From: Collinsella aerofaciens
GTDB taxonomy: Bacteria > Actinomycetota > Coriobacteriia > Coriobacteriales > Coriobacteriaceae
Reading direction: 5' to 3'
Assembly: GCF_015558785.1 (NCBI RefSeq)
Contig: NZ_JADMOP010000007.1
Coordinates: 28,329 to 92,328 of the forward strand
Length of the DNA stretch: 64,000 bases
In this document: positions 36,870-46,916 of the stretch, piece after piece
How the letters are laid out: the number at the start of each line of letters is the position of its first letter
Position numbering within the stretch: position 1 is the stretch's first letter
Notes under the pieces: generated by a model
What the model was told of the DNA's origin: nothing
Databases searched by the model: none
The model's input: the letters and a program-made list of their open reading frames with translations, nothing else
Program-made: the position numbers and the translations under genes

Positions 36870-37798
36870 CGAACACCGCCGATTGCCTGAGGAAATACGT
36901 GCTCCATGACAAAGCGGCCACCCTCAATACGGGCGAGCGCCTTGAGTCCCCCATCGAGCACCAACGCAAACGGCGCCTTCGAGGCATAGAAATCGGCAAG
37001 CGCATGCTCAACGGGAATGCGACGGCCGCAGAGCAGGTCGTCGGCAAGATTGCCCGGCAAGTCAACACGCGTAGCGCCCAGGGCCGCAATGGGATCCAGT
37101 GCAAACCCCGCCGCGGACTCGGGAGAAAGCTCCTCAACCGCATGACAGGCGCCAACGGAAACAATACCGGAGGCCGTGCGGCGCAGCGCGGAAATGTGCG
37201 CGGCGCTCTCGCAGGCGCGGCCCAGGTCGCGAGCGAGCGCTCGGATATAGGTTCCCTTGCTCACCGAGAACGCCACGGTCCACACGCACGTATCACCTTC
37301 GCCGCCCACGGCGATCAGGTCGGCGGCATAGACCTCGACGGGACGCGGAGGTAGGTCCACCGCATTGCCCTCGCGAGCAGACTTGTAGGCACGAACGCCA
37401 TTGACCGAGATAGCCGAAAACGCCGGCGGCACCTGCATCTGCGGACCCAGCATGGAGGCCAATTGCTCACGCGCATAGGCAGGATCGCGGAGCTCGTTGG
37501 CAACAGCCACCGTGCGGACCGCCTCGCCCTCCGCATCATCGGTATTCGTCTCGGCGCCAAACGAAATATCGGCGACGTAGCTTTTGGTATCGAGCGTGAG
37601 CATGCCCAGCAGACGGGTGGCCTGACCCACGCCCACAACCATGACACCCGATGCCATGGGATCGAGCGTACCGGCATGGCCGACGCGCCGCTCATGGAGG
37701 GCGCGTCGGCATTGCGAGACCACGTCATGGGACGTGCAGCCCACCGGCTTATCGACGGCGAGCAGCATATTCAATTGAGAAGGCGTTCGACGAGCCAT
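36866..37798 (-). CDS. truB: tRNA pseudouridine-55 synthase TruB
   Basis: TruB isomerises U55 in the T loop of tRNAs. The 310-residue protein has the N-terminal block LLAVDKPVGCTSHDVV and the catalytic GHAGTLDPMASGVM, where Asp is the nucleophile. KSYVADISFG and the SKGTYIRALARDLG block follow. It sits in the nrnA-truB-ribF run, 15 bases after nrnA. Confidence 0.95.
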   Translation of the reverse strand: MARRTPSQLNMLLAVDKPVGCTSHDVVSQCRRALHERRVGHAGTLDPMASGVMVVGVGQATRLLGMLTLDTKSYVADISFGAETNTDDAEGEAVRTVAVANELRDPAYAREQLASMLGPQMQVPPAFSAISVNGVRAYKSAREGNAVDLPPRPVEVYAADLIAVGGEGDTCVWTVAFSVSKGTYIRALARDLGRACESAAHISALRRTASGIVSVGACHAVEELSPESAAGFALDPIAALGATRVDLPGNLADDLLCGRRIPVEHALADFYASKAPFALVLDGGLKALARIEGGRFVMEHVFPQAIGGVR

Positions 37799-37813
37799 GT
37801 ACCATCCAATAAG

Positions 37814-38857
37814 TTAGAGCTCGACGGTCACCGAAGCGGGATCCTCCCCCACCAGCTCGGCCAGCATGGGAAGTGCCACGGCGAGCGTCTCGCGAATTGT
37901 TCCGTTGTTGGAAAAGCCGGCGGCGGCATGATGCCCGCCACCGCCAAAGTTGGCAGCAATCTCGGACACATCGAGGTCGCCCTTGGAGCGCAGGTTGCCA
38001 CGCACCTTGGTATCGCCCTCAATGCCCTTTAAGAACATGCAGACCTCGACGCCCTTCACCGAACGCACCACATCGACCAGGCCGTCGCACTCGTCCGAGG
38101 TGACACCGCAGGCCTCAAGGTCGCTCTGGTAGGCATAGCTATACGCCACGCGCCCATGCGCGACCGTCTTAATGCGACCCATGACAATGGACTTGAGGTG
38201 CAAAAACTCAACGCGCATGCTCTGGTAGACCTCGAGCGCAACGCGCGCCGGATCGGCACCGTGCGCCACCAGGCGCGAGGCCGCATGGAACGCGGCGGCA
38301 TCGGCGTTTTGGTACTGAAAACGGCCGGTATCGGTAACCAAGCCACACAGCAGGCAGGTCGCAACGCCATCACGTGCGACAATGCCGCAATTGTCCAAAA
38401 AGCGGTCGATGATCATGGCGCAGGCCGCGGCATCGACGCGCCTCAGGCTCAGCTCGGCAAACTCCTCGCGCGCCGGATGATGATCGAAGCACACCACATG
38501 CTTGGAGCGACGAAGCACCTCGGCGGAATTATTGAGGCGCTCGACGACCGGTACGTCCACCGAGATGAACAGGTCAGGATTGCCGGCGTACGCAGATGCC
38601 GGCACCAGGCGATCGGAGCCTTCCATAAAGCGGTAAATGCGAGGAACCGGGTCATCGTCTGCCAGCAGCAGCGCAATGTCCTTGTTGGGGAAAAACTTCA
38701 TGAGCGAAAGGCCCAGACCCAATACGGAGCCCAAGGCATCGCCATCGGGAGAAGTATGTCCCGAAATCGCAATGGAGGACGCACCCTCGATGAGCTCGAG
38801 GATGCGTCGCTGAATATCTGCAGACTCGCACGAGGCGAGGTCGGCGGAATTAGTCAT
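37814..38857 (-). CDS. nrnA: DHH/DHHA1 phosphoesterase, NrnA-like
   Basis: This 347-residue protein belongs to the DHH superfamily: the HTSPDGDALGS block near residue 34, DHHPAREEF near 122 with the DHH motif, and a C-terminal DHHA1 domain ending in NFGGGGHHAAAGF. Family members degrade short oligoribonucleotides (nanoRNA) and dephosphorylate pAp or cyclic di-AMP products. It overlaps rbfA by 8 bases. The rbfA-nrnA-truB-ribF order is a conserved cluster downstream of infB. Confidence 0.92.
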   Translation of the reverse strand: MTNSADLASCESADIQRRILELIEGASSIAISGHTSPDGDALGSVLGLGLSLMKFFPNKDIALLLADDDPVPRIYRFMEGSDRLVPASAYAGNPDLFISVDVPVVERLNNSAEVLRRSKHVVCFDHHPAREEFAELSLRRVDAAACAMIIDRFLDNCGIVARDGVATCLLCGLVTDTGRFQYQNADAAAFHAASRLVAHGADPARVALEVYQSMRVEFLHLKSIVMGRIKTVAHGRVAYSYAYQSDLEACGVTSDECDGLVDVVRSVKGVEVCMFLKGIEGDTKVRGNLRSKGDLDVSEIAANFGGGGHHAAAGFSNNGTIRETLAVALPMLAELVGEDPASVTVEL

Positions 38858-39260
38858 CTAAAGCTGCCTCCTGGGCGGCATCCGCTATCGGATAGCCGTC
38901 CTCGTCCTTTTCGATCGCAAGCGTGGCGGGAACGTTTTCCAGCGCACGCGTGATGCGCTCGGCCTCATCGGTCGAGCGATCGATGCGAAAATCGAGCTCG
39001 GGCGTGACACGCCAATCGAGCGAGCGAGCCAACAGGCTGCGAATACGGCCCTTGGCGCTAGCGAGCGCCTCCATGACCTCGTCGTAGCGGCTCGCATCGC
39101 ACGACACGTACACACGCGCGAACGAACGGTCCACCGCGACCTCGACCGCAGTCAAAGTAACCAGGTCGAGACGCGGATCGGAAACCTCAAAGAGCAGGAT
39201 ATAACCGAGCTTCTCGCGAAGCTGCTCGCCCAGACGGCGGGTTGCCTGCGTTTGCTTCAT
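38850..39260 (-). CDS. rbfA: 30S ribosome-binding factor RbfA
   Basis: RbfA is a small KH-fold protein that helps 16S rRNA processing and 30S maturation, notably in the cold. The 136-residue sequence has the RbfA core (LGYILLFEVSDPRL, VTLTAVEVAVDRSFARVYVS). The ATG at 39260 follows TAGGGGG at a normal distance. It starts 11 bases after the infB stop, the usual place. Confidence 0.93.
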   Translation of the reverse strand: MKQTQATRRLGEQLREKLGYILLFEVSDPRLDLVTLTAVEVAVDRSFARVYVSCDASRYDEVMEALASAKGRIRSLLARSLDWRVTPELDFRIDRSTDEAERITRALENVPATLAIEKDEDGYPIADAAQEAALDD

Positions 39261-39271
39261 AGCGCTACCCC

Positions 39272-41986
39272 CTACTCGGTACGGGCAACCTGGTCGATGC
39301 GGTAACCCTCGATCTGGTCGCCGGGCTTGATGTCCTGGAAGTTCTCCAGACCAATGCCGCCTTCGGAACCGCTCTTGAGGCTCTTGGCCTCGTCCTTGTA
39401 GTGGCGCATCGAGGCGATCTTGCCGTTGAAGACCACGATGCCGTCGCGCACCAGACGCACGGAATCGGTCGCGGCGATCTCGCCCTCTTCGACGCGGACA
39501 CCGGCGGCGATACCGACTTTGGGCACCTTGAAGGTGTCCAGGACAGTCGCGGTACCCGTGGCGACCTCGACCTCGGTGGGCTTGAGCATGCCGATACGGG
39601 CGGCGTCGAGCTCCTCGAGGCACTTGTAGATGACGTCGTAGCAACGGATCTCGACGCCCTCGCGCTCGGCGGCGGAGCGGGCCTTACCGTCGGGACGGAC
39701 GCCAAAGCCGATGATGATGGCGTTGGAGGCGTCGGCCAGGACGACGTCGGTCTCGTTGATGGCACCGACAGCGGAGTGGATCGTGTTGATGCGGACCTCG
39801 GACTGATCCATCTTGTCGAGCGAGTCCTGAAGAGCCTCGATGGAACCCTGGACGTCGGCCTTGATGATCAGGTTGAGCTCCTTGACCTCGGCGTCGGCGA
39901 TGGTCTCGAAGAGGTTCTCGAGCGTGACGTGCTTGACGCGGCTCTGCTCCTCGATACGGGCCTTGAGCGAACGTTCATCGGCCAGGGCGCGTGCCTCGCG
40001 CTCGTCCTCGAACACGCGGAACTCGTCACCGGCGTTGGGCACGGACTGCAGGCCCAAAATCTCGACAGCGTCGGAGGGACCGGCCTCGGTGACGGCGCGG
40101 CCCTTGGGGTCGAGCATGGCGCGGACGCGGCCGTAGGTAAGGCCGGCGACCAGCGTATCGCCCACGTGCAGGGTACCGCGGGTCACGAGCACGGTAGCGA
40201 CCGATCCGCGGCCCTTGTCGAGCTTGGCCTCGAGGACGTTGCCCGAGGCAAAGGTGTCCGGGTTGGCCTTGAGCTCGAGTACGTCGGCCTGGAGCAGCAC
40301 GGTCTCCAGAAGTTCGTCGATACCGATCTTCTGCTTGGCCGAGATGTTGACGAACATGTTCTGTCCGCCCCACTCCTCGGGGATGACTCCGTACTCGGTG
40401 AGCTCCTGACGCACACGGTCGGGGTTGGCGCCCGGCTTATCGATCTTGTTGACGGCGACGACGATGGGTACGCCGGCGGCCTTGGCGTGGTTGATCGACT
40501 CGACCGTCTGGGGCATGACGCCGTCGTCAGCGGCGACGATCAGGATGACGATGTCGGTCACCTTGGCGCCACGGGCACGCATAGCCGTAAAGGTGGCGTG
40601 ACCCGGGGTATCGATAAAGGTGATCTTGCGGTCGTTGATCATGACCTGCGAAGCGCCGATGGCCTGCGTAATGCCGCCCGCCTCGCCGGCAGCAACGCCG
40701 GTGTGACGGATGGCGTCGAGCAGCGACGTCTTGCCGTGGTCGACGTGGCCCATGACGGTGACGACCGGGGCGCGCGGCTTAAGGTCGGCGGGATCGTCAT
40801 AGAACGAGAAGGTGTTCTCCTCCTCGGGGGTGATGATCTTGATCTGACGGCCCAGGTCGTCGGCAACGAGCTCAACGAGGTCGTCGGACATGGACTGCGT
40901 CATGGTGAGCGGCGTACCCAGCAGGAACAGGCGCTTGATGATGTCGTTGGCCGGAACGTCGAGCGCCTCGGCAAGCTCCTGGACGGTAACGCCCTGGGAG
41001 ACCTTGATGGCGTCGAGGTCCTCGGGGTTCACGCCCTGGGCCAGCGCCTCCTCTATCTTGCGCTCCTCCTGAGCCTTGGCAGCCTCGCGCTCGCGCTTCT
41101 CCTTGCGCTTCTTGCGGCGACCGGTGGACTCGCGAGAGGCCTCCTCGACGGCAGCACGAGCCTCCTCGAGCACCTTCTCGCGGCTGTACTCCTCGGCCTC
41201 GCGAGCCATGCGGCTGTAGTGGTCCTCTTCGTTGTTGTGACCGCCCTTGCGCTTCTTGCCCTTGCCCTGCTTATCGGGGTTGGGGAAGTCCATGCCGGCA
41301 GCGACGTTGTTGCTGGCGTTGGTGCGATGGCTGTGCGGACGGCTCTCGGAGGCGTTGCGATCGGAATTGTTGTCGGAGGCGTTGCGATCGTTACGACGGC
41401 CACCGCGGCGGTCGTTGTTGCCGCCACGACGGTTACCGCGCTCGGCGGCGCGCTCGGCCTTGGCCTTGTCCTCGGCGTCCTTCTTCTCCTTGAGCACGGT
41501 CTCCTGTGCGGCGATCTGGTCGAGCAGCGAACGGAAGCGGGAACCGGAGTCGGAAGCGGGAACGGCGCGGCGCTGGGCCTCGCGGGCAGCCTCCTCCTTC
41601 TCGCGGGCAAGGCGCTCCTGCTCGGCTTTCTTCTTGGCCTCGGCCTCGGCGCGGGCAGCCTCCTCGGCAGCCTGGGCTGCGGCAAACTGGCGGCGCTCCT
41701 CCTCGCGGGCCTTCTCGGCGGCGATGCGCTCGCGCTCGGCCTCGGCAGCGCGTGCGGCCTCCTCGGCGGCAGCTGCCTGCTCCTCGGCCTGCTTGGCGGC
41801 CTCGACTTCCTGGGCGCGGGCCTCGATCACCGAGGCGAGCTGCTTGCGGACCATGGCGACATAGGCGTCCTCCAAGGTGGAGGAAGCGGACTTAGCGGGA
41901 ATCTTCATATCGGCGAGATGACCCATCAGTTCCTTGGAGGTCATGCCGAACTCTTTGGCCAGGGTGGACACACGGACTTTTGCCAT
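39272..41986 (-). CDS. infB: Translation initiation factor IF-2
   Basis: IF-2 is the GTPase that brings initiator tRNA to the ribosome. The 904-residue protein has an N-terminal IF2_N segment ([19 protein letters not shown]). A long Glu/Ala/Arg-rich low-complexity region (about residues 60-320) follows. The G domain has [15 protein letters not shown] near residue 410, DTPGHATF and NKIDKP, and domains II-IV complete it. The gene lies 91 bases from nusA. That gap has no room for ylxR, which usually sits there, and holds only small hairpins near 42007-42021 and 42047-42068. Confidence 0.97.
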   Translation of the reverse strand: MAKVRVSTLAKEFGMTSKELMGHLADMKIPAKSASSTLEDAYVAMVRKQLASVIEARAQEVEAAKQAEEQAAAAEEAARAAEAERERIAAEKAREEERRQFAAAQAAEEAARAEAEAKKKAEQERLAREKEEAAREAQRRAVPASDSGSRFRSLLDQIAAQETVLKEKKDAEDKAKAERAAERGNRRGGNNDRRGGRRNDRNASDNNSDRNASESRPHSHRTNASNNVAAGMDFPNPDKQGKGKKRKGGHNNEEDHYSRMAREAEEYSREKVLEEARAAVEEASRESTGRRKKRKEKREREAAKAQEERKIEEALAQGVNPEDLDAIKVSQGVTVQELAEALDVPANDIIKRLFLLGTPLTMTQSMSDDLVELVADDLGRQIKIITPEEENTFSFYDDPADLKPRAPVVTVMGHVDHGKTSLLDAIRHTGVAAGEAGGITQAIGASQVMINDRKITFIDTPGHATFTAMRARGAKVTDIVILIVAADDGVMPQTVESINHAKAAGVPIVVAVNKIDKPGANPDRVRQELTEYGVIPEEWGGQNMFVNISAKQKIGIDELLETVLLQADVLELKANPDTFASGNVLEAKLDKGRGSVATVLVTRGTLHVGDTLVAGLTYGRVRAMLDPKGRAVTEAGPSDAVEILGLQSVPNAGDEFRVFEDEREARALADERSLKARIEEQSRVKHVTLENLFETIADAEVKELNLIIKADVQGSIEALQDSLDKMDQSEVRINTIHSAVGAINETDVVLADASNAIIIGFGVRPDGKARSAAEREGVEIRCYDVIYKCLEELDAARIGMLKPTEVEVATGTATVLDTFKVPKVGIAAGVRVEEGEIAATDSVRLVRDGIVVFNGKIASMRHYKDEAKSLKSGSEGGIGLENFQDIKPGDQIEGYRIDQVARTE

Positions 41987-42077
41987 ATGACTTCACCTAC
42001 CCTTTCTGGCACCTTGGGTGCCTAGAGACTGAACGAGCGTGGGAGACGCGCCGGGACCCGCCCGGCGCGACCGCGCG

Positions 42078-43325
42078 CTAGATCAGGTCCTCCGCATCAT
42101 CGAAGGCGTCGGTGTCATGGACACCGCAGAAACGGGAGCCGGGACGAGCCTGGTTGCGGCACTGGATGCCGTCCTCGGACACGTACTCGCAGCGGCGGAC
42201 GTCCTCGTCCTCCTCGTCACCGATCAGGTCGGCGGCGGGCTCCTCGTGAACGGGAACGTTCTTGAGGATGTCGGCGGCAAGGGTCTCGGACTTGATGTCG
42301 ATGTGCCAGCCGGTCAGGCGCGCGGCGAGGCGGGCGTTCTGGCCCTCCTTGCCGATGGCGAGGGACAACTGGTCGTCGGGCACGATGACGCCGGCGTAGG
42401 CCTTCTCCTCGTCGATGAGGACGCGGGTGACCTTAGCGGGCGACAGGGCGTTGGCGACGTAGACGGCAGGATCGGCATCCCACAGGATGACGTCGACGCG
42501 CTCGCCACGGAGCTCGCCCACGACAGCGCGAACACGGCTGCCCTTGGGGCCGACGCAGGCGCCCACGGGATCCAGACGGTCGTCGAGCGAGTGGACGGCG
42601 ACCTTGGAGCGCTGGCCGGGCTCGCGGGCGATCGACTTGATCTGGACGGTGCCCTCATAGATCTCGGGCACCTCCTGCTCAAACAGACGACGCATGAGCT
42701 CGGGGTGGGTACGGGAGATGACAATCGGCGGACGGCTGTGCTCGCCGCGAACCGGCTGCAGGTTGGAGTTAGGGTCGCGAACGTCGATGATCACGGCCTT
42801 GATGTGCTGGTTATGCAGGTAGCGCTCGCCCATCGGACGCTCGTTGCGCTCGTTCTCGTAACGACGCTGATCGAAGTGTGGCAGCTCGGCCTCGACGCCC
42901 TCGCGGATCTTGACGATCGTAAAGTCGGGCGTGGACTGCAGCACGGTACCGCTGATGAGGTCACCGATGCGGCCGGAGAACTCCTCGTAGATCTGCTCGC
43001 GGGCGGAGTTGCGCACGATGGCGTTGATCTCGGCCTTGGCGTGCTGGGCGGCGATGCGGCTCGTGTTCTTGGGGGTGACGTCAATCTCCTCGAACTCGGT
43101 GAAGTTGCCCTCCTCGTCCATGGAATCGTCAATCGGCTCCAGACGGTAGACGTAGATCTTGCCGGTGGTGCGGTCGATGGTCACCTTGGCGCCCCACTCA
43201 AGATGCAGGATCTCGGCATAGCTCTTGGCAAGCGACTGCTCCAGGCGGTCAATCAGGTAGAGCTGGTCGATGTGCTTCTCCTGGCAAAGCTCCATCAGGG
43301 CGGACATCATGTCGGAAGCTGCCAT
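42078..43325 (-). CDS. nusA: Transcription factor NusA with a Cys/His C-terminal extension
   Basis: NusA binds RNA polymerase and modulates pausing, termination and antitermination. The 415-residue protein has the N-terminal polymerase-binding domain, an S1 domain (about 130-200) and two KH domains ([37 protein letters not shown]). After a short acidic linker the last 40 residues carry Cys379, Cys389, Cys400 and His403, with spacing like a small zinc site; ordinary NusA lacks this. rimP precedes it with a 1-base gap. The transcription unit begins with an attenuator upstream of rimP. Confidence 0.96.
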   Translation of the reverse strand: MAASDMMSALMELCQEKHIDQLYLIDRLEQSLAKSYAEILHLEWGAKVTIDRTTGKIYVYRLEPIDDSMDEEGNFTEFEEIDVTPKNTSRIAAQHAKAEINAIVRNSAREQIYEEFSGRIGDLISGTVLQSTPDFTIVKIREGVEAELPHFDQRRYENERNERPMGERYLHNQHIKAVIIDVRDPNSNLQPVRGEHSRPPIVISRTHPELMRRLFEQEVPEIYEGTVQIKSIAREPGQRSKVAVHSLDDRLDPVGACVGPKGSRVRAVVGELRGERVDVILWDADPAVYVANALSPAKVTRVLIDEEKAYAGVIVPDDQLSLAIGKEGQNARLAARLTGWHIDIKSETLAADILKNVPVHEEPAADLIGDEEDEDVRRCEYVSEDGIQCRNQARPGSRFCGVHDTDAFDDAEDLI

Positions 43326-43326
43326 C

Positions 43327-43821
43327 TTACTTTCCTTCCTTCACGGGCTTGAAGTCGTAGGTGGGCTTCAACTTGCACTTTTTAACATCAGAGAAATCGA
43401 GGGTGACGGACTCGCCGCCCTCGAGCTCGAGGGTCACGTTCGTCTCGGTGGCGGCGGCAATCTTGCCGGCGTACTTGCGACGGCCCTCGGTGGCGGTGGA
43501 GGTGAGCTCACAGTTCTCGCCCACAAAGCGGGCAAAGTCGCACGGGCGGCGCAGCGGGCGCGCCATACCCGGGCTCGACACCTCGAGCGTATAGCTCGAA
43601 GAGATGGGGTCGAGCTCCTCAATCACATCGCCGACCCACTTGGTGTTGGCCGTGACGTCGTTGAGCGAAAGACTCTGACCCTCGGCACCCTCGATACGCA
43701 CGCGCACGCAGGGGGCCTTGGTGGCACCCACGAGCTCGACGTCGACGATGTCGATATCGTGCTGGGGAGCGACAGCCTCGAGCGCGTCGATGATCGCCTG
43801 CTCGGTCTTGGTCTTGACCAT
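43327..43821 (-). CDS. rimP: Ribosome maturation factor RimP
   Basis: RimP assists 30S subunit assembly. The 164-residue protein shows the two-domain RimP pattern: DIVDVELVGATKAPCVRVRI at the N-terminus, the core YTLEVSSPGMARPLRRP, and a C-terminal SH3-like domain with VTLELEGGESVTLDF. The ATG at 43821 follows GGAGG at 7 bases. It heads the rimP-nusA-infB-rbfA-nrnA-truB-ribF-dnaG run. Confidence 0.94.
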   Translation of the reverse strand: MVKTKTEQAIIDALEAVAPQHDIDIVDVELVGATKAPCVRVRIEGAEGQSLSLNDVTANTKWVGDVIEELDPISSSYTLEVSSPGMARPLRRPCDFARFVGENCELTSTATEGRRKYAGKIAAATETNVTLELEGGESVTLDFSDVKKCKLKPTYDFKPVKEGK

Positions 43822-43840
43822 TGCGGCACCTCCATCCATA

Positions 43841-43874
43841 CAAAAAAGAAGCGGGGCCGAAACCCCACTTCTTT
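43841..43874 (-). promoter_or_regulatory. Terminator-like attenuator upstream of the rimP-nusA operon
   Basis: Minus-strand hairpin AAAGAAGTGGGG/CCCCGCTTCTTT (one G-T, 6-base loop) is followed by TTTTTTG and ends about 20 bases before the rimP start. A separate terminator for the leuS transcript is already present at 44015-44056, so this one lies inside the rimP-nusA leader. Confidence 0.75.
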
Positions 43875-44014
43875 CAATTACAACTTCATTTGCAAGCAAA
43901 CTATACCAATAGCTGCGGAAACGTGCAAGCACAGTACGAACCTGCAGGTCAGCGTGCGCACAGCTTCTCCATAAGAATAGGACAATTGGCCGAAGGCAAC
44001 TAGGCAGATACATG

Positions 44015-44056
44015 CAAAACGAGGGACGACCCAACCGGATCGCCCCTCGTCTTTTA
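44015..44056 (-). terminator. leuS terminator
   Basis: Minus-strand hairpin GACGAGGG...CCCTCGTT with an inner GCGA/TCGT extension, followed by TTTTGC, 24 bases past the leuS stop. Confidence 0.75.
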
Positions 44057-44079
44057 TGCGTCAGTTAAGCGCGCAGTGC

Positions 44080-46656
44080 TTACTTGACCACCAGGTTGAC
44101 CAGCTTGCCGGGCACGCAGATGGCCTTGACGACTGTCTTGCCCTCGAGCCACTTGGCGACGGCGGCCTCGGCGGCAGCCTGCATATCCTCATTGGAGGCA
44201 TCGCGGGCAACGTCGACGCGGCCGCGGACCTTGCCGAGCACCTGGACCACGATCTGCACCGTGTCCTCGATGGACTCGGCCAGGTCGAACTCGGGCCAGG
44301 CAGCGGTATAGGCGTTGCCCTCGCAGCCGAGCGCCTCGTGCCACAGCTCGTCGGCCCAGAACGGGCAGATGGGGGCAAGGACGCTCACGATGTCCTTGGC
44401 CACGCCGTAGCACAGCGCCTTGTCGCGGGCGGTACCCTCGGTGGCGTTGAGGTAGGCGCTCGCCGCGTTGACGAGCTCCATGACGGCCGAGATGGCGGTG
44501 TTGAACTGGCCGCGATCGAAGTCCTCGGTGCACTTGGCGATGGTGCGGTGACGCTCGCGATAGAGCTTCATCGCAACCTCATCGAGCGCGGACTTGTCGA
44601 AGGCCACGTTGGCATCGCCGGACTGGACGAGCTGCCAAACGATACGCCAGGCGCGCTTGATGAAGCGGTTGGCGCCCTCGACGGCCTTGGGATCCCAGTC
44701 GAAGTCCTTCTCGGGCGGGGCGATAAACAGGATCGCCAGACGCATGGTGTCGGCACCGTAAGGCTCGATGACCGAGCTCGGGGGCACGACGTTGCCCTTG
44801 GACTTGGACATGGTGTCGCCGTTCTCGTCCTTGACCATGCCCTGGCACAGCAGGTTGGTGAAGGGCTCGTCCACGCTCAGCAGGCCCAGGTCGCGCAGTG
44901 CCTTGGTAAAGAAGCGGCTGTAGAGCAGGTGCAAAATAGCGTGCTCGATGCCGCCGATGTAGTTATCGACGGGCATCCAACGGTCGGCAGCCTCACGGGA
45001 GAAGGGCAGCTCAGTGTTGTGCGGATCGGTATAGCGCAGGTAATACCAGCTGGAGCAGGTAAAGGTGTCCATGGTATCGGTCTCGCGCTTGGCCGGGCGG
45101 CCGCAGACCGGGCAGGTAGTCTCATAGAACTCTTTGCACTCGGCGAGGGTCTCACCTGCGCCCAGGTCCAGGTTCTCGGGCAGCGTCACCGGCAGCTGAT
45201 CCTCGGGCACGGGCACGATGCCGCAGTGCTCGCAGTGGATAGCCGGGATGGGGTTGCCCCAATAGCGCTGACGGCTGATGAGCCAGTCGCGCAGACGGAA
45301 CTCGACCTTGCGACGACCGCAGCCCATGGCCTCGAGGTCGGCCACGATCGCAGCCTCGCCCTCGGAGTGCTTGCCGCCGCGCATTCCGGTGTACTTGCCA
45401 GACTGGACGAGCGTGCCCTCGGCAGCGTGGGCGCAATCCCAGTCGACGGTCTCGGCATGGAAGGTATCGATGGTCTCGCCGCTGGCCTCGACGGCAGCGC
45501 GATCGTCATCGTCCAGGATGATCGGCACGATCGGCAGGTCGTACTTACGGGCAAACTCAAAGTCGCGCTGGTCGCCACAGGGAACGGCCATGACGGCACC
45601 GGTACCGTAGTCGGCAACGACATAATCGGCAACCCACACGGGGACCTTCTCGCCGTTGACGGGGTTTACCACATAGCGGCCCGTGAAGGCACCATGCTTC
45701 TCGAGGGTGCCCTGGGCACGCTCGACGGCAGAGATATGCTTGGAGTCCTCGACGATCTTGGTGACGGCCTCCTCGTACTCCGTGCCCTCGACGAGCTCGT
45801 GCAGGCCGGCGTACTCGGGAGCCAGGACAAAGAAGGAGACGCCAAAAAGGGTATCGGCACGCGTGGTGAAGACGGTAATCTTGCCCTCGTCGCCCTCGAT
45901 GGGCTCGCCATCCTGGTCGCACAGGGTAAAGTCGACCTCGGCGCCCTCGGAGCGACCGATCCAGTTGGCCTGCATCTGCTTGACGCGCTCGGGCCAGCCG
46001 GGGAGCTTCTCCAGGTCGTCAAGCAGCTCCTGGGAGTACTCGGTGATCTTGAAGTACCACTGCTCAAGGTCGCGCTTCTCGGGCTCGGTGCCACAGCGCC
46101 AGCACTTGCCCTCGGTAACCTGCTCGTTGGCCAGAACGGTCTTGCAGGTGGGGCACCAGTTGACCGGGTTCTTCTTACGGTAGACCAGGCCCTTTTCCCA
46201 CATCTTCTCAAAGATCCACTGGCCCCAGCGATAGTAGTCGGGGCTGCAGGTCTTGACCATGCGATCCAGATCGTAGGAGAAGCCCATGCGCTTCATCGTG
46301 GCGAGCGCCTGGTCCATGTTCTTATACGTCCAGGCGGCAGCCTGCGTGTTGTGCTTGATGGCGGCGTTCTCGGCGGGCAGGCCAAAGGCGTCAAAGCCGA
46401 TGGGGTGCAGCACGTCGTAGCCGCGCATGCGGGCCTGACGGGCCATGGCATCGCCGATGGTATAGTTGCGCGCGTGGCCCATGTGCAGGTCGCCCGACGG
46501 ATACGGGAACATCTCGAGCACGTACTTCTTGGGCTTGCTGTCGTCGGTGTCGACGGCAAAGAGGTTGGAGTCCTCCCAGGCCTTCATCCACCGGGACTCA
46601 ATGGCCTGCGCGTCGTAGACAGGGATCTCGTCCTTATGATCTGTGCAATCGCACAT
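44080..46656 (-). CDS. leuS: Leucyl-tRNA synthetase
   Basis: This 858-residue class I synthetase charges tRNA-Leu. DLHMGHARN is the HIGH-type motif near residue 57. A zinc knuckle follows (WCPTCKTV...CWRCG). The CP1 editing domain is in the middle and the second catalytic motif reads TMSKSKGN, with Thr for the first Lys of KMSKS. AAAGGAGC precedes the ATG. The 5' region contains a 119-base palindromic element, not a T-box. Synthetase and guaB are separated by terminators. Confidence 0.96.
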   Translation of the reverse strand: MCDCTDHKDEIPVYDAQAIESRWMKAWEDSNLFAVDTDDSKPKKYVLEMFPYPSGDLHMGHARNYTIGDAMARQARMRGYDVLHPIGFDAFGLPAENAAIKHNTQAAAWTYKNMDQALATMKRMGFSYDLDRMVKTCSPDYYRWGQWIFEKMWEKGLVYRKKNPVNWCPTCKTVLANEQVTEGKCWRCGTEPEKRDLEQWYFKITEYSQELLDDLEKLPGWPERVKQMQANWIGRSEGAEVDFTLCDQDGEPIEGDEGKITVFTTRADTLFGVSFFVLAPEYAGLHELVEGTEYEEAVTKIVEDSKHISAVERAQGTLEKHGAFTGRYVVNPVNGEKVPVWVADYVVADYGTGAVMAVPCGDQRDFEFARKYDLPIVPIILDDDDRAAVEASGETIDTFHAETVDWDCAHAAEGTLVQSGKYTGMRGGKHSEGEAAIVADLEAMGCGRRKVEFRLRDWLISRQRYWGNPIPAIHCEHCGIVPVPEDQLPVTLPENLDLGAGETLAECKEFYETTCPVCGRPAKRETDTMDTFTCSSWYYLRYTDPHNTELPFSREAADRWMPVDNYIGGIEHAILHLLYSRFFTKALRDLGLLSVDEPFTNLLCQGMVKDENGDTMSKSKGNVVPPSSVIEPYGADTMRLAILFIAPPEKDFDWDPKAVEGANRFIKRAWRIVWQLVQSGDANVAFDKSALDEVAMKLYRERHRTIAKCTEDFDRGQFNTAISAVMELVNAASAYLNATEGTARDKALCYGVAKDIVSVLAPICPFWADELWHEALGCEGNAYTAAWPEFDLAESIEDTVQIVVQVLGKVRGRVDVARDASNEDMQAAAEAAVAKWLEGKTVVKAICVPGKLVNLVVK

Positions 46657-46679
46657 ATCAGCTCCTTTAATCTTAGCTG

Positions 46680-46798
46680 GGGTCGGTCGGCTTAGCTTTA
46701 TTCGCTACTGCGGACAGTCCTGCGCAAGACGAAGAGCACATTAAGTGCTCTTCTTTGCGTGCGGAACTTGTAGCAAACAAAGCTAAGCCGACCGACCC
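46680..46798. repeat. 119-base palindromic element in the leuS leader
   Basis: The arms 46680-46699 (GGGTCGGTCGG...) and 46779-46798 are perfect complements over 20 bases, and 7 of the next 9 pairs also match. Inside, GAAGAGCAC (46731-46739) and GTGCTCTTC (46745-46753) form a second stem, extended by CGCAA/TTGCG. It lies between the guaB terminator and the leuS ribosome site. No coding potential is seen. The shape recalls a small non-autonomous mobile element or a leader RNA. Confidence 0.7.
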
Positions 46799-46822
46799 TA
46801 AGGTTAACTTGACTGATGATAG

Positions 46823-46870
46823 CAAATACGACAAGCGAGATGCCTGCGACTTGCAGGCATCTCGCTTTAT
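46823..46870 (-). terminator. guaB terminator
   Basis: Perfect 15-pair hairpin (46833-46847 with 46853-46867, 5-base loop), followed on the minus strand by GTCGTATTTG. It is about 50 bases past the guaB stop. On the + strand it ends in TTTAT. Confidence 0.82.
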
Positions 46871-46916
46871 CTAAATAACGTGGTTGGGAATCAACCTTTG
46901 ATATGCAGCTCTTACC

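Noticed and set aside
39401..42025. 874-codon + strand frame opposite infB
   Set aside because: Composition mirrors the antisense of Glu/Ala/Arg-rich IF-2. No recognisable motif or ribosome site.
42047..42068. Hairpin between nusA and infB as a terminator
   Set aside because: It is GC-rich and symmetric, but no T run follows on the minus strand and the genes are normally co-transcribed.
44056..46695. 879-codon + strand frame opposite leuS
   Set aside because: Antisense shadow of a GC-rich gene with strong third-position bias. leuS is unambiguous.
46657..46800. T-box for leuS
   Set aside because: No GGGTGG T-box, no specifier loop and no T-run terminator were found. The region is a large palindrome instead.
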